Assembly (NCBI GenBank): GCA_015501055.1 | Contig: JADNYV010000503.1 | Coordinates: 1 to 25,011, forward strand | Reading direction: 5' to 3' | From: Mucidula mucida | Taxonomy: Eukaryota; Basidiomycota; Agaricomycetes; Agaricales; Physalacriaceae | DNA length: 25,011 nt | Shown: piece by piece, positions 1-9,290 of the stretch | How the letters are laid out: each line of letters starts with the position of its first letter | Position numbering within the stretch: the stretch's first letter is position 1 | Position numbers and translations under genes: made by a program | The notes under the pieces: model-generated | What the model was told of the DNA's origin: nothing | The model's input: only the letters and a program-made list of their open reading frames with translations | The model's database searches: none

Positions 1-394
1 ACTTCGAGTTTGGTTCGAACAAAGTGAGCATCCAGTTCTCTTCTATGTCAATCCGCGCGAACGTTTGCCGTAGATTTTCCAACCGTTTTGCGGTGAGCAA
101 TGTTAATGAGCGCTTGAGCTTTAAGACGGGCCCCCAGTGACCTGAGCTGGGTCATCGACCACGTTCCTTAGTTCTTGAGATCACCGGTAAGATGTCGACC
201 TCGTACATTAGTGAACAGCCGGCAACAGCATCACACGGACTTGGTCAGGCTGAGGTCAACGCGCTTGAACGTCACGGACTCACCAATTTCGTTAAGTTAT
301 GTCCTTGCGTCACCCGAGAGCGTACTGCCAGATTTACGGTAGGCTTGCTGCTGTTCGGAAGTAATACGAACATGAAATTGGCATAGTAGTGTTC
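1..394. other. Left-end stretch with no recognised gene
   Basis: No protein family, RNA gene or repeat was recognised here. The longest open frames are short and carry no family signal. Detectable similarity to the second copy of the duplicated segment starts only near 395, so this part lies outside that duplication. Confidence 0.5.
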
Positions 395-605
395 GATAGA
401 GAATACATGAGAACTAGTTACTAGTACATAGATGTCAGTACGACATGTAAAAACAAAACCGTCGCTGCTACGTAGTCGGCATAATAAATGAAGTGAGACA
501 GGGGAGGCAGGCATACAATGTAGATGCTAAGGAAAACATAACTGGAATTGCTCCAAGGGCAATAGTTGGGGTATCTATATGCAGGGTATTCAAGATTGAA
601 ACGTC

Positions 606-2065
606 CTAATCCTCAATCATCTCGAAATTAAAGAGATCGTCAAACAGCTTCTCCTCTTCCTCGTCCAAGGCTTCAGGAACAAACTTGTCGGAGGCAAGTT
701 CAGTCCTCGCGTACTCATCTGCTGATACACCCCGCAGCCAGCGGCAACCGGGAATCGTCAAGACCTTCTCCTTCTTGTTCGGGACCTTTACGGGAGGCGC
801 GTCAACCTCTTTGTCGTTGACCGGCTTCGGAGCAGGTGGAGCAGAACGAGTAGCCGTCGTCGCTGGGGCATTGTGAACGGCGGCTGGAGCAGGAGGAGGA
901 GAAGCGACGTCTTTCTTGTCACTGATGAACTCCGGTGTGGTTGCAGCACAGTTCGGGTATGGGTTCATAGTCGGGATACGCGAACGACGAACGTTGAAGG
1001 GAACGGCAGGTTTCGCAGTAGGCATCGCTGGCGGGGGGTGATACATACCAGAAGCAGAGGGTGCTGCTTGAACGTGAGCTGTTCTGGAGCAGCGTTAGAA
1101 CAAGATCAATGATAGGAAAATGAGTTCTTACTGAGCTGTCGGCATATGAACAGGGTAGTTTGCATGCGGGTAATGGCGCGCGGAAGGATTCGTGGGGGGC
1201 ATTAATGCAGGGTATTGATAGGTGGGAGCCGCTTGGCCGCTCGTCCTGGATGAGCGTTAGAACAAGAGTAGTTATAGGAAGACGAGTTCTCACTGAGCTG
1301 TCGATGTATGAGGGTATTGGGGAGCGGTAGGATTCGTGGGGGCATTAATGGAGGGTATTGATAGGAGGGAGCCGCTTGGCCGTGAGTTGTCCTGGAAGTG
1401 GTGTTAGAACCAAATTAATGATAGGAAGACAAGCTCTTACTGAACTGTCGTAGTAGGGGCATTCGATGTACGAGGGTAATGGCGCGCGGAAAAATTCGCG
1501 GGGGCATTGACGGGGGGTGTTGATACAACGAAGCCGAGGGAGCCACTTGACCTTGAGGAGCTCTGAAGAATCGTTGGAAACAAATCAACGTCAAGAAAGG
1601 ATGCTCTTACCGTGCTGCTGTAGCAGGGATAGTTGATGGATGGGGGAGTTGAGGAGTGGGTAGGTTCGCTCCAGGCATGAACGAAGAGTACGAATAGAGC
1701 GGAGCAGAAGACGGCGCTTGGCCGTGAGCAGGTCTGTAGCACAGTGAGCAGTGCATAAAGAAGGGAACAAGAAACTCTTACCGAGCAGCTGACATAGGGT
1801 ACGGTGCGTATTTCAGATTCGCGGGGGGATTTTGTTGAGGAGGCATGGCCATTTGTTGTTTACAGTACGCCATGGCGTTCGGGCCCAGCACGGGAGGGTT
1901 TGGGTTATCGTCGGACATCAACCTAGCGATGTCGATTGTCCCATCGGGTCGAATGACGTTGAAGGAGCCCGTCGCCGAGGGCTGAAGGTGAGGAGCGGGC
2001 ACCGATGCGTTTACTTTGAACGTGGCTTGCTTGCCAAATTTCTTGGTGCTCTTATCCTTGGCCAT
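606..2065 (-). CDS. Tandem-exon Pro/Ala/Gln-rich protein, copy A (unknown function; two single-base frame breaks)
   Basis: I do not recognise this family. Six exons fit on the minus strand: 2065-1782, 1733-1611, 1562-1441, 1391-1294, 1245-1132 and 1083-606, with introns of 48, 48, 49, 48 and 48 nt starting GTAAG or GTGAG. Exon 1 starts MAKDKSTKKFGKQ and gives a basic N-terminus followed by a segment with RPDGTIDIARLMSDD. Exons 2-5 encode related repeats of about 32-41 aa with the theme GQAAPS..Y..P..MPP.N. Exon 6 (about 159 codons) is Pro/Ala-rich, then has KKEKVLTIPGCRWLRGVSAD and a very acidic C-terminus ending MIED. No signal peptide or membrane segment is seen. Exons 3 and 4 each have five G where the partner copy has six (1500-1504 and 1338-1342), shifting the frame, so exons 5-6 would be read out of frame as the sequence stands. 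This is either assembly error or real decay. Without the losses the product would be about 406 aa. Confidence 0.72.
1132..1610 (-). repeat. Tandem exon+intron units (exons 3-5 with their introns)
   Basis: Three consecutive blocks of about 160 nt each hold one exon and one intron of copy A. The exons share a coding theme (GQ.APS, Y..P, MPP.N, ending in TAQ or a similar TA motif). The introns are also alike: introns 3, 4 and 5 share CTTCCTAT-like sequence after the donor and a GTTCTAAC branch-point region before a CCAG acceptor. Homologous introns show that genomic exon+intron units were duplicated, rather than a repeat expanding inside one exon. The same blocks exist in copy B at 11754-12234. 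Confidence 0.8.
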
Positions 2066-2345
2066 TATTAAAATGATTGAGAGTGTAGAAGAGGTAGTCT
2101 AGATGAAGAGATGACGTCGGACGGCGAAACACTGAATCCCGTCAATGGTGGTCGTGATGGTCGTGAGCAAAGGCTTTGTAGTGTCACATGCTGCGCTTGT
2201 AACAGCGGAATAGACCAGGTCACGAGATGGCGTTGTGGATGAATGTGGCGGTGTTCACAATGCACATCGTGCCGGTTTCTTGACCCCGTTAAGGGCGAAG
2301 GTATAAACAATGTCGAGCTCTCGTTGATGCTATATTTCAGCGTGG
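2066..2345 (-). promoter_or_regulatory. Upstream/promoter region of copy A, nearly identical to that of copy B
   Basis: The 280 nt directly 5' of the copy A start codon matches 12689-12968 with only about eight differences by eye, tighter than the introns of the same genes. Just beyond 2345 the match falls away sharply. The block must contain the 5' UTR and core promoter. An AT-rich TTTATA-type motif occurs on the minus strand near 2303-2309, but I cannot place the transcription start. The open frame across it (2068-2376) has no ATG start and is not called a gene. Confidence 0.5.
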
Positions 2346-2810
2346 CGGGAAACGTAAAACGCGGAAACTCAACCAAGCTCCATGAAATCTGTAAGTCACA
2401 GAAAATGATAAAAGATAGGTAGACATACCTCCACGGATGCTAGTGTTTTCCCAATCTGTTGCGCCACACTTCCCAAAGTTGGCCGCTTACACAATTGACC
2501 GACAAGATGTGTAGAGATTATCGTCGTCAGTTCAGAGCCTCGCCAACTGAATTGCACGAGCACGAAACTCATACTATCAATATAAAATGATCAGAATCAA
2601 TCAACCTGACACCAAGGAGACACACGACGCGTACTTGAGTTCGCGTTTATTTGTCGAAGGCAGGCCTACCTTCAAAAAGGAATGCGCCAAAGATTGCGGG
2701 GTCGAAGGTCATGTCTCCAGACGGTGTTTTCCTGGCTTTTTTGAGTTAGTTTGTAATCACTGACTTGCCCAAGCGCCTTTACATTTGTAGGCATTACAAG
2801 ATTGTGCTTG

Positions 2811-3484
2811 TCCACCACTGTATTTGTCCAGGACTATCCAAAACCAGGGCAGCAATTCGACCACATCGGCTCCTTCCGTTGTCGGGAAATAAACGCAGGC
2901 TGGCGCTCTGTAGAGCGCATCAAACGCCTTTTACCTGTGCACGCAAGTATGGGCTGCTACGCGTTGCGAGTGCTGGGGAGAACATCGTGGTCGAGGAAGA
3001 GAGACCAATGGTCTCAACGCGTTGCATGTGACTTGAAACCCGTGCAAACCTTCTCACCGTCTCGTTCTAATCGACTCTGCCCATCCAGGATGGCAATGGT
3101 CGTAAGTATATGGCGTTACGTACCGAAAGAAGAACATTGACCGCCGTCCGGCAGTGATCGGGATGGCGCGTGCCGGTTCTTTCTCTAACCACCATCATGC
3201 CACCGGCGTCGATATCTTCTTCCACATTGCACTCGCCTTATTGGACGGACTTCCGACGTGAATGTGCGTTTTCGCTCTCCTGTTGTGCAGGTTTTATTCG
3301 TTGACGCGGCTGCTCGTCGCGACAGATCTTTTCACTCATAATGGCACGCTTTAAACGTTATTGAACAACACCGACGGTGCCGTTCCCATCAACCTACAGA
3401 TTACTACATGTCATGTGCTTCCCTGGTGCTTCCTCTTGTTGATTATGTGTACCCTCGGCCAATATTCCGAGCCGCGCGACTACC
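2811..3484 (+). other. Unassigned stretch, possibly the decayed 5' end of the kinesin gene
   Basis: Short protein-like runs appear in shifting plus-strand frames, for example DYPKPGQQFDHIGSFRC near 2830-2885 and SQRVACDLKPVQTF near 3020-3060, with no continuous frame. They sit directly upstream of recognisable kinesin sequence on the same strand, so they may be a decayed N-terminal extension. I could not match them to a family, and they could equally be remnants of another gene. No intact gene is present. Confidence 0.3.
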
Positions 3485-5480
3485 CATAGCAATGGCAGCC
3501 TCACCACCCATCTCTGCACCTTTCGCGGTCTCCTCGAGGAATGGTCCGACGCGCAACCCCCCATGAAATGGTTCATCAGTTCTGTGGGCCAGGGGCAGGC
3601 AGAGAAGAATATCGTACTCGCGTTCAGGACGCGTTCACCACTGGATGGCGAGGCAGATACATTACCTCGAAGAGTGCTGAACCGGGTCTTTTGGTGGCTC
3701 ATGTTCCCGGCAAGAAGGTTCGTTACGCGCTGATTGCTGTTCTTCTCGATCTCTTACTCATAAGGAATATCGTGCAGAGCTCACTTTTGGGCCGGACATC
3801 GATGAAGAGGTTCATCAGAGATGCGTCGTTGCCAATAAGGTGTGCTCAGCTTACTACCTCAGAAATTTAGCTGATGAATGTTGTAGCTACTCCCCTTGGT
3901 CCTACCAGGTGGCGTTGGATGCATTCTCGCATACGTTCAGAAAACTCTCACTATGGAGGTGATTGAGGCCTGCATCGCTTGTGATCTTTTTGACGCCGCT
4001 CGTGTTGTTGGCCAAAGGCTCGCACCAGATGTAGGGGGCGTCACATTCCTTGAGCTGCTTGGTAAACATACCACCAACCTGGTCGACCAAGGCGAGGTAG
4101 CCATTCACGAGAATAAGGTTGGTAACGTCCGACCGAGACTCACCTACACACCAGTGCACACCTCAGAGGACTTGCAAACACTAATAACGTCGGCATCTTC
4201 TCATCGGCGTCGCTACGGATAGAGACGCCACCAGCAGTCGTAGTCATGCTATGCTAACTATTCGTGTCAAGAACAAGACTCTTCCATACACCAAAGAGGG
4301 CCAGTTGGTTCTTGTAGAGTAAGTGTCGGCACTTCTCACAGGTTCTAATACTAATCTCAAGGTAGTCTCGCAGACAGTGAGCGTTATGAACACTCCAAAG
4401 GGCCCGATAAAGAAGGGCATGAATGAGTCGAGGGAGAATAACGAGAGTTCGATGAATCTGAAGCAGTGTGTCTGAGCTAACGCCAAGATGGCGGCGGAAG
4501 ACGGTTTTGTGCACATTCCGTGGCGCTCTAACAAGTTGACTATATCACTTAAGGTATCGTCCGCTTTCCGATGTAAATGTTAAATGTTCCTTCTACAGCC
4601 TCTATTTGACATCGAGTCCAGATAACCTTCAGCTGCAGTCATTATCGCGCATGCATCGCCGCATATCCAAGATAGTGTTCACAGCACTAACACACTGTCG
4701 TATGCCGTAGTTTCCTGACTATACCACCGAAGCCGCGCGGACCAGCACCGTACGACGTGAAGGATTCGAGAACGTGGGATACCGACCGCGCCAGAGAGTG
4801 GCTGCGAAGCGAATTCAGGAAACGCGTCAAGAAAAGGATGGTTGCAGAGAAGAAGGTCAAGGCGGAGCCGCAGACACTAGGAGATTGAAGTCGGCGACCT
4901 AGGACTGGATCTAGAGAAGGTTTGCCCTGATGGGTATACGGCGAAGAACCTCGGCGCGCTGTACACGACGCAATCCGTTGAGCGCGACATCGATGCGCGT
5001 ACCTCAGGCAAGCTTGAGCATGTATAGCAGAGGTGATTGGTCACCTGCTTTATCTGGTTATGACTGCAAAGACCCGGTTGAGGAATGCGGTAATGAAGAG
5101 TCGGAAGCCTCTTGTGGTGGAGACCTATGGTGCGGTATATTACGACTCTCTGATTCCTGTTGTGCTCAGTCGTGATTAGGCGACGCCCCGAGTGTAGACC
5201 TTGCTGAAGAGGACCCAGACCTGAACGCGGACAGTCAAGTCTATCAAGAGGCGTAGGTACATTTCACGGGTACGTGGGATAGCGAGAGAGATGATGTGAC
5301 GAGGAGGGCTAGGGAGGCCGGTGATATGTCGAGGGCGCCTTATGATAAGTTTGTGAGGGAGAAGGTTGAGGCGTGGAAGGCGATTAAAGCTCAGAGGTTG
5401 TTCGAAACTCCTGGCGCCTAGGTATGTTCGCCGTATTCTCGATGATAGCTTCTGATGACTTATTGTACCATCATTTTGGG
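3485..5480 (+). pseudogene. Kinesin motor-domain pseudogene
   Basis: Kinesins are microtubule motors driven by ATP hydrolysis. Pieces occur in order but in several frames. At about 3605-3650, IVLAFRTR with PLDGEAD matches the first motor strand. At 3770-3839 there is an ELTFGPDIDEEVHQ-like segment. At about 3905-3960, GGVGCILAYVQKTLTME lies where the P-loop should be, but the TGSG of GQTGSGKT is missing and the Gly before Gln is Val. Near 4035-4190 are GEVAIHENK and PVHTSEDLQ. SSRSH (switch I) lies near 4231-4245. Switch II near 4373 reads LADSE instead of LAGSE. HIPWRSNKLT lies near 4513-4542 and NTLSYA near 4688-4706. A tail with RTWDTDRAREWLRSEFRKR follows to about 5480. Remnant introns are visible (for example about 3716-3767 and 4552-4599). 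Frameshifts and in-frame stops (TGA near 4472, stops in the tail) make it non-coding. I am sure of kinesin, not of the subfamily. Confidence 0.85.
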
Positions 5481-5490
5481 AAGATCTCAC
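4725..5490 (+). repeat. Kinesin-tail duplication, copy 1 (partner 8550-9290)
   Basis: From CCACCGAAGCCGCGCG onward, the tail of the kinesin pseudogene is repeated downstream of the copper radical oxidase. Shared landmarks are CCTGATGGGTA, ACCTCAGGCAAGCTTGAGCA, AATGAAGAGTCGGAAGCCTC and a final ATCATTTTG block. Each copy has its own small deletions. Copy 1 lacks bases before the EVIG segment and has in-frame stops. Copy 2 lacks about 35 nt near its start and about 20 nt near 8935. The two copies therefore decayed separately after duplication. Confidence 0.8.
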
Positions 5491-6024
5491 GTTCACCTGC
5501 TTCACACTGGTACCTGAGCCCTTCAGCCTCCGGTCCGAAATAAATGCACTCTTTTGACCATGACCACCATGTTAAAAACTTCAACAACGCAGAAACAATA
5601 CACTCTTGACAGCTGGCACGCATTATGCCTCGAAGTAGAACGACCTCTCGTCGGCTACAAGGTGATTTCTATCTCTGAATCGAAGGCAAGTAGTACCAGC
5701 TTGGCACTTCCACGCTTTCTACAGCTTGATGATAAAGGTCTCTAATCTGGGAGGTAAACACAATTTCGCGGCGTTCCTTCCATCCAGTACCTTGCGCGTG
5801 TTCGTGCGCGTACTCACAAGATAACAGAATCAGGTAACATGCAGGAACAAGAACTCAACTTACTAACCAACTCTCTCAGCTCGTCCAGCCACAGCGTTTC
5901 GTGTGACAAGGGCTCACGATGGGCCATAAGACGAGCGACTAGAGGCCAGGATCCTGAAAACTCGGCTCAGTGCTTTGCAGAGTCTCTGGCACCTTTACAA
6001 AGAACGTGTTTCTCGCCCAAGAGA
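5491..6024 (+). promoter_or_regulatory. Upstream region of the copper radical oxidase
   Basis: This gap of about 530 nt lies between the kinesin remnant and the oxidase start codon on the same strand. It should hold the oxidase promoter and 5' UTR. I see no confident TATA box or metal-response element. An open frame in the oxidase reading frame extends upstream from 6025 to 5839, but the signal peptide at 6025 fits the family start, so the upstream part is not taken as coding. Confidence 0.35.
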
Positions 6025-8500
6025 ATGTATCAGTCCCCTCTTCTACTCGTCATTTCTCTATACGCGTCCCTCGTCATTGGCAGGACCGCAACGGAGCATC
6101 GACGCGCTGTTGTTCCCGGCCAATGGTCTCTTGTGCAAAACGGGTACGCGTTTTCCAAGCCGCGGCCGACTCTTCAGCTCATATACTTCGAAGGACTACC
6201 GGCGTAAGCGGCTTGCAAGTTGCCGTCACATCTGAGAAAACGGTAATCGTCCTTGACAAGGTGTATGTCACGGCTGCTGCTTTGAGTTACCCTGTCGACT
6301 GACGTCGGATCTAAAGCGAGCACAGTCCTCTCACTGTCGATGGTCACATCGCATGGGTCTCGGAAGTGAATCTCGACACGAAGGAAGTCCGTGCTTTGAA
6401 CCCTGCCAGTAACACTTGGTGTGCGACGGGCAGCTTTTTGAGCAATGGCACTTTGGTTAGCTCCGGTGGCAATCCTGTTGTAATTACCGGTATGATGTTA
6501 CCTGTGTGTTCGGGACAGTCTACTTACTCTTGTATTTGAAAGGTTCGGACGGCCTGCAGGCGCTCCGCTTGTTCACGCCGTGCAACGACGGAACATGTGA
6601 TATCTTTGAAAACCAGGATGTCATTAGGCTTACTTCTAAGAGATGGTACCCTGCGTCGGTCTGTATAAGAGGGTCTGCCTCTCAGTTAGGTTAATGATGC
6701 CCGTTTACAGGTCCGAATTGAAGACGGCTCGGTTCTCATTTTTGGGTCAGTTGATATTCGAAGATTGATTCAATCTCAACTCATGCATAGCGTATACTAG
6801 GGGATCAATAATAGGCGGGTATGTCTATGAGCTACGCCCACTTTCATTCTGTTGACTGCTTTCCAATGGCAGATTCGTTAACTCTGAAACAATCAGCAAT
6901 CCGACATACGAGTTCTTCCCTTCCAAAAATATCAACGGTATTGTTTGGCTTCTGTCTATCCTTTGGACCATCTCTGAGAACTTGTTTAACAAGGCTTCAA
7001 CGGCGTGCAAATCCCAAGCCAGTTTCTTCACGACTCGCTGAACGCAAATCATTTTCCAATCATGGTGTATCTTCCCGATGGCACCATCTTCGTCGCCGCG
7101 AACCAGAACGCCATGATCTTCAATTGGAAGACCAACACCGAAACCCGACTTCCCAACATTCCGAACGGTGTACGTATCACGTACGTTCTGGTCACTTAAC
7201 GCTGCTTGGCCTCATGTTAAATGTACATGTTAGGTCTCCGTTCTCCGCTGGAGCCACACTCCTCCCTCTCACACCGGAAAACGGCTACACTCCGGAAATT
7301 CTCATTTGCGGCGGTTCTCAACTTTCCGACAGTGACGGTGGCAGTGTTATTGACTCTCAATCCCCAACTTCAGATCAGTGCTCTCGACTCGTTCTGGACG
7401 CTGCCGGAATAGCGGAAGGATGGAAAGTAGAAACTATGCCTCAAGCGCGTACCATGCTAGAGCTTATTCTCCTTCCCGATGGTCGTGTCGTTATAGTCAA
7501 TGGTGCGCAGACCGGTGTTGCTGGATATGGTTTCGTAAGGCTTTCTCGACGAAGTGTGTTAATATTTTGTTCATAATGATCTAGGGCAGAAACCAGATTG
7601 GATCAAGCGATGCAGACCATCCAGCATTGACGCCAGTCGTGTACGATCCGGCGGCCCCTCTGGGACAGAGGTTTTCGAGTGATGGAATTCCGACGTCTGA
7701 AATTCCGAGGATGTACCATTCGACGGCTACTTTGATTCCGGATGGAGGCATCTTGTTGGGTGGGTCTCAAAGTTTCTCTTTCCACTCAATCTCATAAGAG
7801 TAGCTGGCTCTAATCCCAACGCTGATGTCTCGACGGTGCGCTTCCAGACTGAATATCGGTAAGTGAACTGGAAAAGCTGTAACGGAACTGGCGCAGTAAT
7901 AGCTTCGTCAGGATGGAGTTCCTCAGTCCGCCGTACATGTCGCTTCCTCGTCCGTGTTATGCAGGATTACCTGAGACGGTCGACTTTGGCCACGTTTTCG
8001 AGTTGTCCGTATCATTGCCTTCTACAGCATCCAATGTCTCTGGTACGCTATTGTTCAACCAACAGGCATCGTCGAAGATTTGACATATTCCAGTTTCTCT
8101 CATGGACCTTGGCTTCGCCACACACGGTATTCACATGGATCAACGAATGCTCACGCTTGTCTCGTCTCTTTCAAGCGACAAAAAGCTGCTCACCGTTACG
8201 GGCCCTCCCACTCCAGCGTTATTCCCGCCGGGTCCTGCATACCTCTTTGTAGTCACCGATGATGGTGTTCCGAGTTCTGGACACAAGACGCTTGTTGGTA
8301 CAGGTGCAGCGCCTCCGAGTGACGCAAACGCCACTGCAAAGTAAGTCGGTCTATTTCAATTGGTGTACAAGAGCTGAGCGCCGACCTCGTGCAGTATGAT
8401 GAAAGTATCTGCTCAGTCGGGTGTTGACTGGCCGTCTCCTCCGACGCAGGGCGAGGGCGGTGATGTGGCGACTGCTATGATTCCAGTGGAAAGTACTTAA
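6025..8500 (+). CDS. Copper radical oxidase (AA5_1, glyoxal-oxidase-like), secreted, intact
   Basis: The family oxidises aldehydes or alcohols to acids or aldehydes, reducing O2 to H2O2 outside the cell, where it can feed peroxidases. Fourteen exons splice into one frame of 601 aa: 6025-6143, 6194-6262, 6317-6489, 6543-6658, 6711-6745, 6801-6818, 6873-6937, 6994-7180, 7234-7534, 7585-7759, 7804-7858, 7903-8042, 8094-8340 and 8395-8500. The introns are 44-56 nt, all GT..AG. The N-terminus (MYQSPLLLVISLYASLVIG) is a signal peptide and fixes the start. Expected active-site residues are present: Cys98 in NTWCATG and Tyr156 in RWYPASV (the thioether-linked radical pair), the copper ligands Tyr405-His406 in RMYHST, and His495 in FATHGIH. 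The Kelch-like glycine motifs IFGG, ICGGS and AGSNPN are kept. Length is close to known family members. Kinesin-tail remnants lie on both sides. Substrate preference within AA5_1 cannot be read from sequence. Confidence 0.93.
6801..6818 (+). other. 18-nt micro-exon of the copper radical oxidase
   Basis: This exon is needed to join IFG in exon 5 to GFVNSETISNP in exon 7 and supplies the residues G-S-I-I-G of the IFGGSIIGGF turn. It is flanked by a 55-nt intron (6746-6800) ending TACTAG and a 54-nt intron (6819-6872) starting GTATGT and ending GGCAG. Without it the frame and the family motif break. Automatic gene finders often miss exons this short. Confidence 0.85.
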
Positions 8501-8549
8501 GAAATACTGGCTCTTCTTTCCAAAATACTTCTTGACAACGTCGAATACA

Positions 8550-9290
8550 GCCACCGAAGCCGCGCGTACCAGCACCTACGCGCCAGAGAGTGACTGCGAA
8601 GTGAAATCGGGAAACACGTTAAGAGAAGGAAGATTACAGAGAAGAAGGTCAAGGCGAAATATGCTAAAATGGCTGGCAAAGCCGCAGACACTAGGGAGGT
8701 TCAAGTCGAGGACTGGACTTGAAGAAAGTTTGCCCTGATGGGTACACGGCGAAGAACCTTAGCGCGCTGTACACGAAGCAGTTCGTTGAGCGCTACATCG
8801 CTATGCGGACCTCAGGCAAGCTTGAGCATGTAAAGCAGATGTCGGTGGAGGTGATCGGACAACTGTTTTATCTGGTCATTACCACAAAGACTCGGTCGAG
8901 GAATGTGGTAATGAAGAGTCGGAAGCCTCTTGCATATTACGATTTCTGGTTCCTTGTGCTTTGTGCTTAGTCGTGATCAAGCGCCGCCCCGAGGACCCGA
9001 ACCTGAACGCGGACAGTCAAGTCTATCAATAGAACATTTTTTGGGTACGTGGGATATCGAGAGAGATGCTGATATGAGGAAGGCTAGAGAAGCAGGCGAC
9101 ATATTGAGGGCGCCTTTTGATAAGTTTGTGAAGGAGAAGGTCGAGGCGGGGAGGGCAATCAAACCCAGAGGTTGTTCGATATGGCTTATGCCTAGGTATG
9201 TCCGACGTGTTTCTTGATGATGAGTAGATTACTGACGGTCGTACAAAGAACAATTATCGTAACATCATTTTGAGAACATCTCACGCTCAT
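8550..9290 (+). pseudogene. Motor-less kinesin tail fragment (second copy)
   Basis: This matches the tail of the upstream kinesin pseudogene (4725-5490) but has no motor domain in front: the intact oxidase ends only 50 nt upstream. Readable pieces are DGYTAKNLSALYTKQFVERY near 8735-8795, SGKLEHVKQMSVEVIGQLFY near 8811-8870, RSRNVVMKSRKPL near 8893-8931, and a charged stretch with GTWDIERDADMRKAREAGDI near 9042-9105. These are in more than one frame, and about 35 nt near the start and 20 nt near 8935 are lost relative to copy 1. It is shorter and truncated but keeps longer open runs than copy 1. It is not a functional gene. Confidence 0.8.

Larger units (their letters stand above)
395..2810. 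repeat. Segmental duplication, copy A (partner 10975-13435)
   Basis: A segment of about 2.4 kb present twice in the same orientation, about 10.6 kb apart. Each copy carries the same six-exon minus-strand gene, its 3' flank and its upstream region. Similarity is uneven. The flanks (395-600 and 2350-2810) are clearly homologous but broken by many substitutions and indels. The gene body is close. The part from intron 1 through about 2345 is nearly identical to the partner. The outer limits are judged by eye and may be off by tens of bases. Confidence 0.85.

Noticed and set aside
12..22. GGTTCGAAC, a tRNA B-box-like motif
   Set aside because: No A box or cloverleaf can be formed around it.
2068..2376. 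102-codon minus-strand open frame upstream of the copy A gene, also present in copy B (12691-12999)
   Set aside because: It has no ATG start, ends just before the real start codon, and is conserved because the whole upstream block is conserved. There is no protein-family signal.
2800..2890. DYPKPGQQFDHI-like peptide resembling the start of adenine phosphoribosyltransferases
   Set aside because: Only about ten residues resemble the family. Nothing after them fits, and the phosphoribosyl-binding motif is absent.
7760..7803. Alternative donor at 7764 for intron 10 of the oxidase
   Set aside because: It gives a 35-37 nt intron and inserts extra residues. The 7760 donor with the TAG acceptor at 7803 restores the family AGSNPN motif.
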